Assembly (NCBI RefSeq): GCF_003966565.1
Contig: NZ_AP018718.1
Location: 2,356,001-2,420,000, forward strand
Length of the DNA stretch: 64,000 nucleotides
Origin: Sulfuricystis multivorans
Lineage (GTDB): Bacteria > Pseudomonadota > Gammaproteobacteria > Burkholderiales > Rhodocyclaceae
Direction: 5' to 3'
The notes under the pieces: model-generated
Told to the model about the DNA's origin: nothing
Seen by the model: the letters and a program-made list of their open reading frames with translations, nothing else
Databases searched by the model: none
Shown here: positions 43,492 through 52,536 of the stretch, piece after piece
How positions within the stretch are numbered: the stretch's first letter is position 1
Layout: every line of letters starts with the position of its first letter
Translations under genes and position numbers: made by a program

Positions 43492-44367
43492 ATGAGTCAA
43501 GATTTGCAACCGAAAGGCTCACGCCGCCGCCAGTTCATCGCCGATACCGCCCGCATGGTTTGCGGCGTCGGCCTGCTGGGGCTCGGCTTGGGTCTGTATG
43601 CGCGGCATGCAACCGCGCTGCCCCCTGCCGCGATTCGTCCGCCAGGCGCGCTGCCGGAACAGGAATTCTCTGCCGCCTGCATCCGCTGCGGCATGTGCGT
43701 GCGCGACTGCCCCTACGACATCCTCATCCTGGCCAAGCCGGAAGAGCCGATGTCGACCGGCACGCCCTATTTCGTCGCGCGTCAGGCGCCCTGCGAGATG
43801 TGCGAGGACATTCCCTGCGTGAAAGCCTGTCCGACCGGCGCGCTCGATCACCGCTTGACCGACATCACCAAGGCGCGCATGGGGCTGGCGGTGCTGATCG
43901 ATCACGAGACATGCCTGAATTTCCTCGGGCTGCGCTGCGACATCTGCTATCGCGTCTGCCCGGTGATCGACAAGGCGATCACACTCGAACCGATGGCGAA
44001 TACGCGCACCGGCAAGCATGCGATGTTCATCCCGACCGTGCATTCCGAAGCCTGTACCGGCTGCGGCAAATGCGAAAAAGCCTGTCCGACGGAGATCGCC
44101 GCGATCAAGGTGCTGCCGATCTACGTCGCCAAAGGGCAGCTCTCCGCGCATTACCGGCTCGGCTGGGTCGAGAAGGAAAAAGCCGGCGGCAGCCTCGTCG
44201 CGCCGGATGTCGAGCATCAATACAACCTGCCAGAGGGCATGCGCTATGACTACGGCGGCAAGGGTCTGCTCCAAGCACCCGGCGCAGCCGGAAGTCCTCC
44301 GGCAGCGGAGCAAGGTGCCGCTGCATCAGCGCCGACTTTCAAGGCAATGCAGGGAGACAAGCTATGA
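43492..44367 (+). CDS. napG: Ferredoxin-type protein NapG
   Basis: Periplasmic iron-sulfur protein that with NapH feeds quinol electrons to the Nap system. The 291 residues have a Tat-like signal ([14 protein letters not shown]). Four [4Fe-4S] motifs follow: [43 protein letters not shown] and [12 protein letters not shown]. The last 25 residues are Ala/Gly/Pro-rich and include a repeat copy (44316-44341, encoding ASAPTF). The stop overlaps the napH start as ATGA. Confidence 0.93.
   Translation: MSQDLQPKGSRRRQFIADTARMVCGVGLLGLGLGLYARHATALPPAAIRPPGALPEQEFSAACIRCGMCVRDCPYDILILAKPEEPMSTGTPYFVARQAPCEMCEDIPCVKACPTGALDHRLTDITKARMGLAVLIDHETCLNFLGLRCDICYRVCPVIDKAITLEPMANTRTGKHAMFIPTVHSEACTGCGKCEKACPTEIAAIKVLPIYVAKGQLSAHYRLGWVEKEKAGGSLVAPDVEHQYNLPEGMRYDYGGKGLLQAPGAAGSPPAAEQGAAASAPTFKAMQGDKL
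44316..44341 (-). repeat. Dispersed 25-bp repeat copy, 3' end of napG
   Basis: On the minus strand: TGAAAGTCGGCGCTG, ATGC, AGCGGCA; moderately degenerate, near the C-terminus of napG. Confidence 0.75.
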
Positions 44368-45263
44368 GCGCACCCTCCCCGCGTCCGGGTGCGGAAGCCA
44401 TTGCCACCAAGGGCTGGCTTGCCGCGCACAAGTGGCTGATCCTGCGCCGCGCCTCACAGCTGGGCATACTCTTGCTCTTCCTCGTCGGCCCCTGGTACGG
44501 GCTGTGGATCGTCAAGGGCAATCTGAATTTCAGCTACACGCTGAATACCCTGCCACTGGCCGATCCCTATTTGCTGCTCCAGGCGCTGATGAGCGGCCAG
44601 ACACCCGAGAAGCTCGGTTTGATCGGCGTGACGATCGTCGTGCTGTTTTATATCTTGGTCGGCGGGCGCAGCTATTGCAGCTGGGTCTGCCCGGTCAATC
44701 TGGTGACGGATTTCGCCGCCTGGCTGAGGAACCGGCTGGGGCTCAAGGGCGGCAGCGCGCACATCTCGCGCCAGACCCGTTACTGGATTCTCGGCATGAC
44801 GCTTCTCGTCTCGGCCGTCACCGGCACGATCGCCTGGGAAATGGTCAATCCCGTTTCGATGCTGCATCGCGGCTTGATCTTTGGCATGGGGCTCGCCTGG
44901 GCGGTGATCTTGGCGGTCTTCCTGTTCGACCTGTTCGTGATGCGCCACGGCTGGTGCGGGCATCTTTGTCCGGTCGGCGCCTTCTACAGTCTGATCGGCA
45001 AGGCATCGATCCTGCGCGTGAGGCTGCCGCGCCGTGCCGCCTGCAACGACTGCATGGACTGCTTCGCGGTCTGCCCCGAGCAGCAGGTGATCCGGCCGGC
45101 GTTGAAGGGCATCGACGGCACGCCGCCGGTGATCTTGGCAGCCAACTGCACCAACTGCGGACGCTGCATCGACGTCTGCTCGAAAGATGTTTTCCAATTC
45201 GGCACCCGCTTGGGCAGCACGGAATCCGCGGCCGCCGGCACGGTGTCGCCGCTACCGAAATGA
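44364..45263 (+). CDS. napH: Quinol dehydrogenase membrane component NapH
   Basis: A 299-residue inner-membrane iron-sulfur protein with four to five helices. [13 protein letters not shown] and [11 protein letters not shown] are the CX3CP motifs of the NapH/NosR family, and two cytoplasmic [4Fe-4S] sites follow: [13 protein letters not shown] and [12 protein letters not shown]. It partners NapG and oxidises quinol. Ends 37 bp before napB. Confidence 0.94.
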   Translation: MSAPSPRPGAEAIATKGWLAAHKWLILRRASQLGILLLFLVGPWYGLWIVKGNLNFSYTLNTLPLADPYLLLQALMSGQTPEKLGLIGVTIVVLFYILVGGRSYCSWVCPVNLVTDFAAWLRNRLGLKGGSAHISRQTRYWILGMTLLVSAVTGTIAWEMVNPVSMLHRGLIFGMGLAWAVILAVFLFDLFVMRHGWCGHLCPVGAFYSLIGKASILRVRLPRRAACNDCMDCFAVCPEQQVIRPALKGIDGTPPVILAANCTNCGRCIDVCSKDVFQFGTRLGSTESAAAGTVSPLPK

Positions 45264-45300
45264 TCCACTCACTTTGTGTCCCTCCTGGAGGAATCCGATC

Positions 45301-45771
45301 ATGAAAAACGCCATCCTAGGTAAGACTGTCGGCCTCACCCTCGCGACGCTCATCGCCTCGCTCATCGGCTGCGCATCCACCAGCGGCCCGACCCCAATGC
45401 GTGGTGCCGATGTCTCGGCACCCGACCGGGCGCCGGAAGTCAAGTTCTACGCCGACAAGATTCCGGGCGTCGGCCAGGCCCATCTGATCGATCGCACCTT
45501 CGTCGGCCAGCCGCCGCTGGTGCCGCATACCGTCGAGAAATACCTGCCGATCACGGTCGAGGAAAACGCCTGCCTCGAATGCCACATCACCGACGAGCTG
45601 CGTGGCCAGAAAGTGCCCAAGATCGGCCAGAGCCACTTCTCCAAGACTCGCAAGAAGAAGGACGGCAGCCCGGCCATCGAGATGAGCCGCTTCCAGTGCG
45701 ACACCTGTCATGTGCCGCAGGTCGATGCCAAGCCGCTGGTCGAAAACAAGTTCGTCGGTGTGACCAAATAA
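45301..45771 (+). CDS. napB: Periplasmic nitrate reductase dihaem cytochrome subunit
   Basis: A 156-residue dihaem cytochrome c that hands electrons to NapA. CLECH and CDTCH are the two haem sites, and VGQPPLVPH with the following residues match NapB. The signal ends LIASLIGCAST, so cysteine 24 may be lipidated, or it may be cleaved as a normal signal. GGAGG lies upstream of the ATG at 45301. Confidence 0.92.
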   Translation: MKNAILGKTVGLTLATLIASLIGCASTSGPTPMRGADVSAPDRAPEVKFYADKIPGVGQAHLIDRTFVGQPPLVPHTVEKYLPITVEENACLECHITDELRGQKVPKIGQSHFSKTRKKKDGSPAIEMSRFQCDTCHVPQVDAKPLVENKFVGVTK

Positions 45772-45807
45772 GTTTTTTCAACCAGCAACGAACGGAGCTT
45801 TCAGAAG

Positions 45808-46173
45808 ATGAAACAGATCAGCCGCATGATTGCGACGGCCAGCATCGCCGCGCTTGCCTGTACCGGTTTTTCGACTGCCGCCCTGGCCCTGGATGTCGAT
45901 GCCGCGAAGGACCTCGTCGAGCAGAACAATTGCAAGCAGTGCCATGCGCTGCGCAAGGACAAGGACGGCCCATCCTTCATGAAAACGGCCGAGAAATACA
46001 AAGGCAAACCCAATGCCGTCGATGAGATCGTCAAACACCTCACGTCGGGCAAGAAGGTCAAGCTCGCCGATGGCAGCGAGGAAAATCACAAGATCGTCAA
46101 GACCATGCCGCCGAACGACATGGCGCAGATCAAGAATCTCGCCGAGTACGTCCTGTCGATCCAACCCAAATGA
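45808..46173 (+). CDS. Monohaem cytochrome c within the nap operon
   Basis: A 121-residue class I cytochrome c with signal peptide (to about residue 27, ending AALA). One haem site, CKQCHALRKDKDGPSF, is near residue 42, and the distal ligand is probably the methionine in KTMPPNDMAQI. It lies 36 bp after napB and just before napC, so it should be expressed with nap. It is not part of the classical Nap set; it may relay electrons to NapB or serve another reductase. Confidence 0.85.
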   Translation: MKQISRMIATASIAALACTGFSTAALALDVDAAKDLVEQNNCKQCHALRKDKDGPSFMKTAEKYKGKPNAVDEIVKHLTSGKKVKLADGSEENHKIVKTMPPNDMAQIKNLAEYVLSIQPK

Positions 46174-46185
46174 TTGGCTGATGAC

Positions 46186-46788
46186 ATGGCTGATATAAAC
46201 ACGGCCGGGCTCTGGGCCAGGCTACGGCGGCCGAGCGCGAAGCATTCGGTGCTCGCGCTCGCCACGGTGGGTTTCGTCGGCGGCATCGTTTTCTGGGGCG
46301 TCTTCAACACCGGCATGGAGGCGACCAACACGCTGCAGTTTTGTGTCAGCTGCCATGAGATGCGCGACACCGTGTATCAGGAATACCAATACACGATCCA
46401 CTACAGCAACCGTACCGGCGTGCGCGCGATCTGCTCGGACTGCCACGTGCCGAAGGACTGGACGCACAAGCTGATCCGCAAGATCAAGGCGAGCGGCGAG
46501 GTGTGGGGCAAGCTCACCGGCTCGATCGACACCAAGGAGAAGTTCGAGGCGAAGCGGCTGGAACTGGCGCAGCACGAGTGGGAACGCATGAAGGCGCGCG
46601 ATTCGATCGAATGCCGCAATTGCCACAGCTTCGATGCGATGAGCCCCGAGCTGCAGAAGAAGACGCCCTACAAGAAGCACATGGAGGCCAAGGCCGCTGG
46701 CAAGAGCTGCATCGATTGCCATCAGGGCATCGCTCACAAGCTGCCGAAGGGCTACAGGAAGCCGGGCACCGACGACGAAGAAGAATGA
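46186..46788 (+). CDS. napC: Membrane-anchored tetrahaem cytochrome NapC
   Basis: NapC/NirT family quinol dehydrogenase, 200 residues. One N-terminal transmembrane helix (about residues 20-42, ALATVGFVGGIVFWGVF) is followed by four haem sites: CVSCH, CSDCH, CRNCH and CIDCH. It oxidises membrane quinol and reduces NapB. The ATG at 46186 is preferred; a TTG at 46174 in the same frame would add four residues. Last gene of the operon, three bases from the convergent napF stop. Confidence 0.93.
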   Translation: MADINTAGLWARLRRPSAKHSVLALATVGFVGGIVFWGVFNTGMEATNTLQFCVSCHEMRDTVYQEYQYTIHYSNRTGVRAICSDCHVPKDWTHKLIRKIKASGEVWGKLTGSIDTKEKFEAKRLELAQHEWERMKARDSIECRNCHSFDAMSPELQKKTPYKKHMEAKAAGKSCIDCHQGIAHKLPKGYRKPGTDDEEE

Positions 46789-46791
46789 ATC

Positions 46792-47106
46792 TCAGCTTGT
46801 CTTGGCTGGCGCGAGTGTGATCGCGCCAGCCGGGCACACCGGCAGACAGTCGCCGCAGCCAGTGCAGCGCTCGGCAATGACGAGCGGCAGCGCCGCGCCA
46901 CCCAGCCGTGGCGAGAAGCGGATGGCCTGCGCATCGCAGGCATCGCCGCAGCTGCGGCAGACGACGTTCTGGAGGTAGGCGATACAGGTCGGGCCGATGG
47001 CGGCGAGCATCGTCTCGCCACCGGCCTCAGCCGAGCCGGTCTGGCTGTTACCCTTGCTGGCGCCAAAGCGGCCGCGCAGGAACTCGCGCCGCGTGATCAT
47101 CCTCAT
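46792..47106 (-). CDS. napF: Shortened NapF-like ferredoxin
   Basis: A 104-residue iron-sulfur protein. ITRREFLRGRFG matches the N-terminus of NapF. The rest matches only its second half: CIAYLQNVVCRSCGDACDAQAIRF, split around four cysteines, and CTGCGDCLPVCPAGAI. The one or two [4Fe-4S] sites that normally lie between these parts are missing, so family members of about 160 residues are one third longer. The ATG at 47106 overlaps the hpt stop as ATGA. It is at the end of the ccm-hpt transcript and not in the nap operon. Confidence 0.75.
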   Translation of the reverse strand: MRMITRREFLRGRFGASKGNSQTGSAEAGGETMLAAIGPTCIAYLQNVVCRSCGDACDAQAIRFSPRLGGAALPLVIAERCTGCGDCLPVCPAGAITLAPAKTS

Positions 47107-47663
47107 TTCCCTTTGACGGCGTAAATCCCCGGCGCGTTGCGCCAATACCCTTTGTAGTCCATCCCGCCACCGAACAGGAAACGATCCGGCGCTTCGAGCC
47201 CGCTGAAGTCGGCACGCATGCCGGGCCGCGCCTTGCGCTCGTGCACCTTGTGCACCAGCACGGCGGTCAGCACCGCGGCGGCGCCGGCCTCGCGCACGCT
47301 CTGGCAGATCGCCTCGAGGGTATAGCCCTCGTCGAGCACGTCATCGATGACCAAAACCGTTCGGCCGGCCAGATTCTGCGCAGGACGCACGCGCCAATCG
47401 AGGCGGCTGCCGGAAAGCGCGTGGCCGTAGCGCGTCGCATGAAGGTAGTCGAGCTCGAGGGGGAAGTCGAGCAGCGGGAGCAAGCGTCCCGCGACGATCA
47501 GGCCCCCGTTCATCACCACAAAGATCAGCGGATTCGCGTTGGAGAGCCGCCGGGTGATTTCACCGGCCATACGCTCGATGGCGGCCTCGACCTCGGCGGC
47601 GGAAGCGATGCAATCGGCTTCGCTCCTGATCCGCTGCACTTCTTCGAACAATATCTCCTGCAT
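47103..47663 (-). CDS. hpt: Hypoxanthine-guanine phosphoribosyltransferase
   Basis: Purine salvage enzyme of 186 residues. VLVIDDVLDEGYTL is the PRPP-binding signature near residue 105. VVMNGGLIVAGRLL and the C-terminal DRFLFGGGMDYKGYWRNAPGIY complete the family pattern. It lies 23 bp after ccmI and overlaps napF by 4 bp. Its place between cytochrome assembly and a nap gene looks like simple co-transcription, not a shared pathway. Confidence 0.9.
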   Translation of the reverse strand: MQEILFEEVQRIRSEADCIASAAEVEAAIERMAGEITRRLSNANPLIFVVMNGGLIVAGRLLPLLDFPLELDYLHATRYGHALSGSRLDWRVRPAQNLAGRTVLVIDDVLDEGYTLEAICQSVREAGAAAVLTAVLVHKVHERKARPGMRADFSGLEAPDRFLFGGGMDYKGYWRNAPGIYAVKGK

Positions 47664-47686
47664 GGCTGAACGGGAAAGATATTGGA

Positions 47687-48919
47687 CTAGCGCACCTGGT
47701 CGATGATCAGCCGGACGTCTTTGTCGCCTTGCTTCACCTTGACGACAGGGCCGAACAGGTCGCCCGGCTGCGGCAGAGCCTGCCCGCTGGCCGAGACGCG
47801 CGCTTCGATCAACAGTTCGGCGAACTGGGAAGGCTTCCTATCCGGGCTCATCGCCAGGCTGTCGTCGAGCGTGAATTCGAGTGGCGACTTGCCGAGTGGC
47901 GCGCGCAACACGGCCACCGGCATGCGCGAACCGTCCGTCGGACGCGCCACCACCATCAGCACGCCATTGGCGGGAACCTTGCCGGTAAGCTGGCTGGCGA
48001 TCTCGACGCGCCCCTTGATGGTCGGCGCTGCCGCGGGTGCCGTCTTGTCAGCGCCGAGTTTCGGCGACTTGCGTGGCGCGGGTGCCAAGCCGCCCAGCTG
48101 GCGCGCCTCGGCGATGTTGGCCTCGACCGCCTTGGCATCCTCCGAGCCCGGCTCGAGCTGCGCGAGCAGCGCCTGCCAATCGGTGACAGCCTTCTCATAC
48201 TGCTTGGCTTCGAAAGCAGCGGTGCCGCGCAGCCACAGCCCTTGCGGCTGTTGCGGGTCGATTTTGAGGGCGCGCTCCAGCACGGACATCGTCTTGGCGT
48301 CGAAGCCCTGTGTCGCTGCCAAGGTATCGGCATAGTCGACCAGCAGGTCGGCGCTCGATTCGAGCAGCGGGCCGCTGCGCTCATAGGCGCGCGCCGCCTC
48401 GGGGAAGCGCCCCAACGCCTTGTAAGAGCGACCGAGCATCGCCCAGCCTTTGTAGTTCTCCGGCTCGTTTTCCAACTTGGCGGCGAAATCGCTGACCAGG
48501 CGCTCGATTTCGGCCTGGGTGAAGCGTTGCTGGTGCGCGCCGGCATTCGCCGAGGCCTCGATCGCACCCGGATTGCCGAGCAGGAAATAGAGTAATGCCG
48601 CGCCCAACGGCAGAATGATGGCGAGCGCGACCGCGGTTGCGCGGCTGGCGGGTATACCCCTGCCTGCAACCCCTGCCTCGGCCTGGCTGTCTTCCAGCAG
48701 ACGGCGCTGCAATTCGGTCTTGGCGACGTCGTAATCGGCTTGTGAGAGTTCGCCCAAGGCAAGATCGCGGTCGAGCTCGGCCAACTCGTCGCGGTAGATC
48801 GCGGCATTGATCTCGCGTCGCGATACCTCGCCGGACGCGCTGCCACGCCGCAACGGCCACAACAGCAAGGCCAGTGTGATCAGGGTGAGCAGCGCCGCAC
48901 CGATGAGGAAAAAGGTCAT
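47687..48919 (-). CDS. ccmI: Cytochrome c maturation protein CcmI
   Basis: A 410-residue membrane protein with two transmembrane helices (about residues 4-22 and 95-113) around a cytoplasmic loop, and a periplasmic TPR domain (NYKGWAMLGRSYKALGRFPEAARAYER is its first repeat, read in two parts). It holds apocytochrome c for haem attachment. A linker near residue 290 carries a repeat copy (48038-48062, encoding KLGADKTA). Last of the ccm genes. Confidence 0.9.
   Translation of the reverse strand: MTFFLIGAALLTLITLALLLWPLRRGSASGEVSRREINAAIYRDELAELDRDLALGELSQADYDVAKTELQRRLLEDSQAEAGVAGRGIPASRATAVALAIILPLGAALLYFLLGNPGAIEASANAGAHQQRFTQAEIERLVSDFAAKLENEPENYKGWAMLGRSYKALGRFPEAARAYERSGPLLESSADLLVDYADTLAATQGFDAKTMSVLERALKIDPQQPQGLWLRGTAAFEAKQYEKAVTDWQALLAQLEPGSEDAKAVEANIAEARQLGGLAPAPRKSPKLGADKTAPAAAPTIKGRVEIASQLTGKVPANGVLMVVARPTDGSRMPVAVLRAPLGKSPLEFTLDDSLAMSPDRKPSQFAELLIEARVSASGQALPQPGDLFGPVVKVKQGDKDVRLIIDQVR
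48038..48062 (-). repeat. Dispersed 25-bp repeat copy, in ccmI linker
   Basis: On the minus strand: GAAACTCGGCGCTG, ACAA, GACGGCA; encodes KLGADKTA. A partial core, GTCGGCGCTG, also lies at 48021-48030 on the plus strand. Confidence 0.8.
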
Positions 48920-48975
48920 GGCTGGTTACCCCAGATTGTCCATTGGAATGTAAGCGGATTTCATTGCCGTAGGGG

Positions 48976-49428
48976 TTACTTCAAGAGCGCCTCGGCGCGG
49001 CGACGCTCCTCTTCGGTCAGCGGCGCTTCTGTGAGCTGTCGATTGCGGCGGCGCAGATAGCGCATCAGGGCAAGAATGCCGGCAATCAACAGCAGAAACG
49101 GCCCACTCCAGAGCAGATAGGTCACCGGCTTGACCCGCGGGCGGTAGAGCACGAAATCCCCATAACGGCTGACGAGGAATTCCCTCACCTCGTCGTCCGA
49201 CTTGCCGGACTTGATCAATTCGCGCACTTCCTGCCTGAGATCCTTGGCGAGATCGGCTTGAGAGCCAGCGAGCGATTCGTTCTGGCAAACGAGGCAGCGC
49301 AGCTCCTCGGTGATCTTCACCATGCGCTGCTCGACGGCCGGGTCCTCGGCCAACGGCGCGGCTTCCTTCGCCAGCGCAGCTTGGGCGAGCAGCACGAGCG
49401 CCGCCATGACTGCAATGAGCCACTTCAT
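48976..49428 (-). CDS. ccmH: Cytochrome c maturation thiol protein CcmH
   Basis: Reduces the CXXCH cysteines of apocytochrome c before haem ligation. The 150 residues have a signal peptide (ending AQAALA), the redox motif LRCLVCQNESLAGSQADLA near residue 45, VSRYGDFVLYRP, and a C-terminal transmembrane helix (TYLLWSGPFLLLIAGILAL). The ATG overlaps the ccmG stop as ATGA. Confidence 0.95.
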   Translation of the reverse strand: MKWLIAVMAALVLLAQAALAKEAAPLAEDPAVEQRMVKITEELRCLVCQNESLAGSQADLAKDLRQEVRELIKSGKSDDEVREFLVSRYGDFVLYRPRVKPVTYLLWSGPFLLLIAGILALMRYLRRRNRQLTEAPLTEEERRRAEALLK

Positions 49429-49952
49429 TTGTCGAGCTCCTTGACGAGCGGCAATATCTTCTTCTCCATCACTTCCGGCGTGATCGGCCCGATCTGTTTG
49501 AAGCGGATCACCCCGGCCTTGTCGATCAGATAGGTCTCCGGCACACCATAGACGCCGTAATCGATACCGACGCGGCCGTCGGCATCGAAGGCCGACAAGA
49601 GATACGGGTCACCGAAGCGCGCCAGCCAACGCAGGCCGTCTTCGCGCTTGTCCTTGTAATTGAGTCCGACGACCGGTGGCAGCAGCCCTTTCATCGCATA
49701 CTCGACGATCACCGGGTGCTCCTCGCGGCAGGAGACGCACCATGAGGCCCAGACGTTGAGCAGCCAGACCTTGCCCAACATCTCCTTGGGCGAAAATTTG
49801 CGAGCGGGATCGGCAAGCTGCGCCACTTCGAAGGCCGGTGCTGGCTTGCCGATCAAGGGCGATGGCACTTCGCGAGGATTCAGATTGAGCCCGACCGCGA
49901 GCAGGCCGACGAGAAGGATGAAGATGACCAGAGGCCAGGTGAATTTGTTCAT
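49425..49952 (-). CDS. ccmG: Thiol:disulfide interchange protein CcmG/DsbE
   Basis: A 175-residue membrane-anchored thioredoxin-like protein that keeps CcmH and apocytochrome thiols reduced. The N-terminal anchor spans residues 5-24. NVWASWCVSCREEHPV holds the active-site WCVSC near residue 70, and GVYGVPETYLIDK carries the cis-proline loop. The start overlaps ccmF by 4 bp. Confidence 0.94.
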   Translation of the reverse strand: MNKFTWPLVIFILLVGLLAVGLNLNPREVPSPLIGKPAPAFEVAQLADPARKFSPKEMLGKVWLLNVWASWCVSCREEHPVIVEYAMKGLLPPVVGLNYKDKREDGLRWLARFGDPYLLSAFDADGRVGIDYGVYGVPETYLIDKAGVIRFKQIGPITPEVMEKKILPLVKELDK

Positions 49953-51904
49953 GCCACAGCTCCTGCCGGAACGCTCGCCGCGCGCGTAACGCGCAGGCGG
50001 TAGCGGCGGTCGCTGGCGGCGATGAGGCCCCCTAACGCCATCAGCAGACAGCCGCCCCAGATCCAGTCCACGAAAGGCTTGTAATAGACACGCACCGCCC
50101 AGGCGCCGTTTTCCTTGTCATTGGCAAGCGGCTCGCCCAGCGAGACATAGACGTCACGAGTGAAGCCGGCATCGATCGCGGCCTCGGTCATCGGCATCGA
50201 GCCAAGACCATAGTCGCGTTTTTCCGGATGCAGCGTGCGCAGCATACGACCATTGCGAAAGAGCTCGAAACTGCCCACCGACGCACGATAGTTCGGGCCG
50301 TCTGCCTCGCGCACGCCGAGGAACTTGAATTCGTGGCCGCCGACGCTGACCGTGTCGCCCGGCTCCATGCGCACATCGCGCTCTTCCTGGTAATTGGAGA
50401 CCATCGTCACGCCGACGACGAAAGCCGCGAGACCGAAGTGCGCGAGCTGCATGCCCCACCAGGAACGCGTCGGCGCGCCGGGTTTCTTCAAGCGGTCGGC
50501 TGCTTGCAACACGATGGCGGCGGCCATCCAGCCGACCAGCGCCAGCCCCAGTGCCACGGCGCCGTTCCAGCCGCCGGCAAGGAAAGGCAGCGCAATGCCT
50601 GCCACTACGGCGACGATGGCCGCCGGCCAGAGCCTGGCGAGGATAGTTTTCAGGTCGTCGTGCTTCCAACGTGCGACCGGCCCGATGGCCACCAGGACCA
50701 GGAGAGGCAGCATGATCGGCACGAACACGGCATTGAAGTAAGGCGGGCCGACGGAGATCTTGCCCAAACCCAATGCATCGACGATCAGCGGATAGAGCGT
50801 GCCGAGCAACACGCTGGCGGCCGCGACCACCAACAGCACGTTGTTGACGAGCAGGAAGGTTTCGCGCGAGACGAGCGCGAAGCCGCCGCCCAAGCTCACC
50901 TTCGGTGCTCGTGCCGCGAACAGCAAAAGCGAGCTGCCGACGACGATCGCCAGGAGGATCAGGATGAAGATGCCGCGGCGCGGGTCGGTAGCGAAGGCAT
51001 GCACCGAGGTGAGCACGCCGGAGCGCACCAGGAAGGTGCCCAACAGCGACAGCGAGAAGGCCGCGATCGCCAACAGCACGGTCCAGTTCTTGAAGCTGCC
51101 GCGCTTTTCGGTCACGGCCAAGGAATGGATCAGCGCGGTGCCGACCAGCCAAGGCATGAATGAGGCGTTCTCGACCGGATCCCAGAACCACCAGCCGCCC
51201 CAGCCGAGCTCGTAGTAGGCCCACCAGGAACCGAGCGCGATGCCCAGCGTCAGGAAGATCCACGCGGCGGTGGTCCACGGGCGCGACCAGCGCGCCCAGG
51301 CGGCATCGAGCTGGCCGGCGATCAGCGCCGAGATCGCGAACGCAAAGGCGACCGAGAAGCCGACATAACCCATGTAGAGCATCGGCGGGTGAAAGACGAG
51401 CCCCGGGTCTTGCAGCAGGGGATTGAGCGAGCGGCCCTCGGCCGGCGGCGGAAAGACCCGGTCGAAGGGGTTGGAAGTGAACACGACGAAGGCGAGCAGC
51501 CCGACCATCACCAGGCCGAGCACGCCCAGCACGCGCGCGACCATCGCCTCGGGCAACTGGCGCGAAAACGTGGCGACGGCCAGCATCCAGCCGGCGAGCA
51601 TCAGAACCCAAAGCAGTAGCGAACCCTCATGACCACCCCAGACCGCGGAGAGCCGGTACATCGTCGGCAGCTGGGTGTTCGAGTGCGCGGCGACATAAAG
51701 GACGCTGAAATCGTTGCCATAAAAAGCCCAGCCGAGACTGGCGAAGGAAAAAGCGATCAAGAGGAACAAGGCCAGCGTCGCCGGTCGGGCCAGCGCCATC
51801 CATTGCGGCTTGCCGCGCTGGGCGCCGGCCAAGGGCAGGATGCCCAGTACCAGCGCGACGAACAGGGAGAGCAGCAGGGCGAAATGCCCGAGTTCTGGAA
51901 TCAT
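49949..51904 (-). CDS. ccmF: Haem lyase subunit CcmF
   Basis: A 651-residue integral membrane protein with about 14 helices that attaches haem to apocytochrome c. The WWD domain reads YELGWGGWWFWDPVENAS near residue 235, and conserved histidine regions such as LLLWVLMLAG and FHPPMLYMGYVGF flank it. The C-terminal periplasmic part has MVSNYQEERDVRMEPGDTV. Nine bp after ccmE. Full length and without damage. Confidence 0.96.
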   Translation of the reverse strand: MIPELGHFALLLSLFVALVLGILPLAGAQRGKPQWMALARPATLALFLLIAFSFASLGWAFYGNDFSVLYVAAHSNTQLPTMYRLSAVWGGHEGSLLLWVLMLAGWMLAVATFSRQLPEAMVARVLGVLGLVMVGLLAFVVFTSNPFDRVFPPPAEGRSLNPLLQDPGLVFHPPMLYMGYVGFSVAFAFAISALIAGQLDAAWARWSRPWTTAAWIFLTLGIALGSWWAYYELGWGGWWFWDPVENASFMPWLVGTALIHSLAVTEKRGSFKNWTVLLAIAAFSLSLLGTFLVRSGVLTSVHAFATDPRRGIFILILLAIVVGSSLLLFAARAPKVSLGGGFALVSRETFLLVNNVLLVVAAASVLLGTLYPLIVDALGLGKISVGPPYFNAVFVPIMLPLLVLVAIGPVARWKHDDLKTILARLWPAAIVAVVAGIALPFLAGGWNGAVALGLALVGWMAAAIVLQAADRLKKPGAPTRSWWGMQLAHFGLAAFVVGVTMVSNYQEERDVRMEPGDTVSVGGHEFKFLGVREADGPNYRASVGSFELFRNGRMLRTLHPEKRDYGLGSMPMTEAAIDAGFTRDVYVSLGEPLANDKENGAWAVRVYYKPFVDWIWGGCLLMALGGLIAASDRRYRLRVTRAASVPAGAVA

Positions 51905-51913
51905 CGCAATGCC

Positions 51914-52354
51914 TTATTGTCGAAGGGTTTTTTGCGCTTTCTGCGCTTGCTCGATGGCGTGGCCCGCCTCTGGAGGCATATAGTTCTCGTCATGTTTTGC
52001 GAGCACTTCGGTGGCGGTGAAGGTGCCGTCGGGGTTCATGCGGCCCTGGGCTACCGCGCCCTTGCCTTCCTTGAACAGGTCGGGAAGGATGCCGGTGTAG
52101 ATCACCTTCACGTCGCGGGCCGTGTCGGTGATCACGAAACTGACGGTCAGGTTGTCGCGCGTGAGCGAGCCTTCCTTGACCATGCCGCCGACGCGGAAGG
52201 TCTTGCCCTGCGGCGCCTTGCCTGCGGCGATTTCGGAGGGCGTGACGAAGAAGGCGAGATTGCTGTCCAGGGCGTTGAGCACGAAGGCGGCGGCTAGCCC
52301 GAGGGCGGTAAGGCCGCCGACGATCAGAGCGATGCGTTTGTGACGTGGTTTCAT
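51914..52354 (-). CDS. ccmE: Haem chaperone CcmE
   Basis: A 146-residue membrane-anchored periplasmic chaperone. The anchor is residues 7-25. [19 protein letters not shown] is the beta-barrel core, and [12 protein letters not shown] near residue 123 holds the histidine that binds haem covalently, with the following tyrosine. The ATG overlaps the ccmD stop as ATGA. Confidence 0.95.
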   Translation of the reverse strand: MKPRHKRIALIVGGLTALGLAAAFVLNALDSNLAFFVTPSEIAAGKAPQGKTFRVGGMVKEGSLTRDNLTVSFVITDTARDVKVIYTGILPDLFKEGKGAVAQGRMNPDGTFTATEVLAKHDENYMPPEAGHAIEQAQKAQKTLRQ

Positions 52355-52536
52355 GGCGTTGTCTCGAAGGATTCGGCCAGCCGCTCGCGGCGGAGGATGC
52401 GCAAAATGTTCTTGTGACGCTGACGGACCAGAATTGGTTCCGTGATCATCAGCAAAGCGCAGACGCCAAAGCTGCCCCAGACATAGAGGCCGTAGCCACC
52501 CATCGCGAAGAATTCGGCCGCTGAGCCCCAGTTCAT
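52351..52536 (-). CDS. ccmD: Haem exporter small subunit CcmD
   Basis: A 61-residue single-pass membrane protein that helps release holo-CcmE from the CcmABC complex. [23 protein letters not shown] is the family core, written here in one run of 23 residues broken by the helix boundary after VWGS; the tail is basic. The start at 52536 overlaps the ccmC stop by 4 bp. Confidence 0.88.
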   Translation of the reverse strand: MNWGSAAEFFAMGGYGLYVWGSFGVCALLMITEPILVRQRHKNILRILRRERLAESFETTP

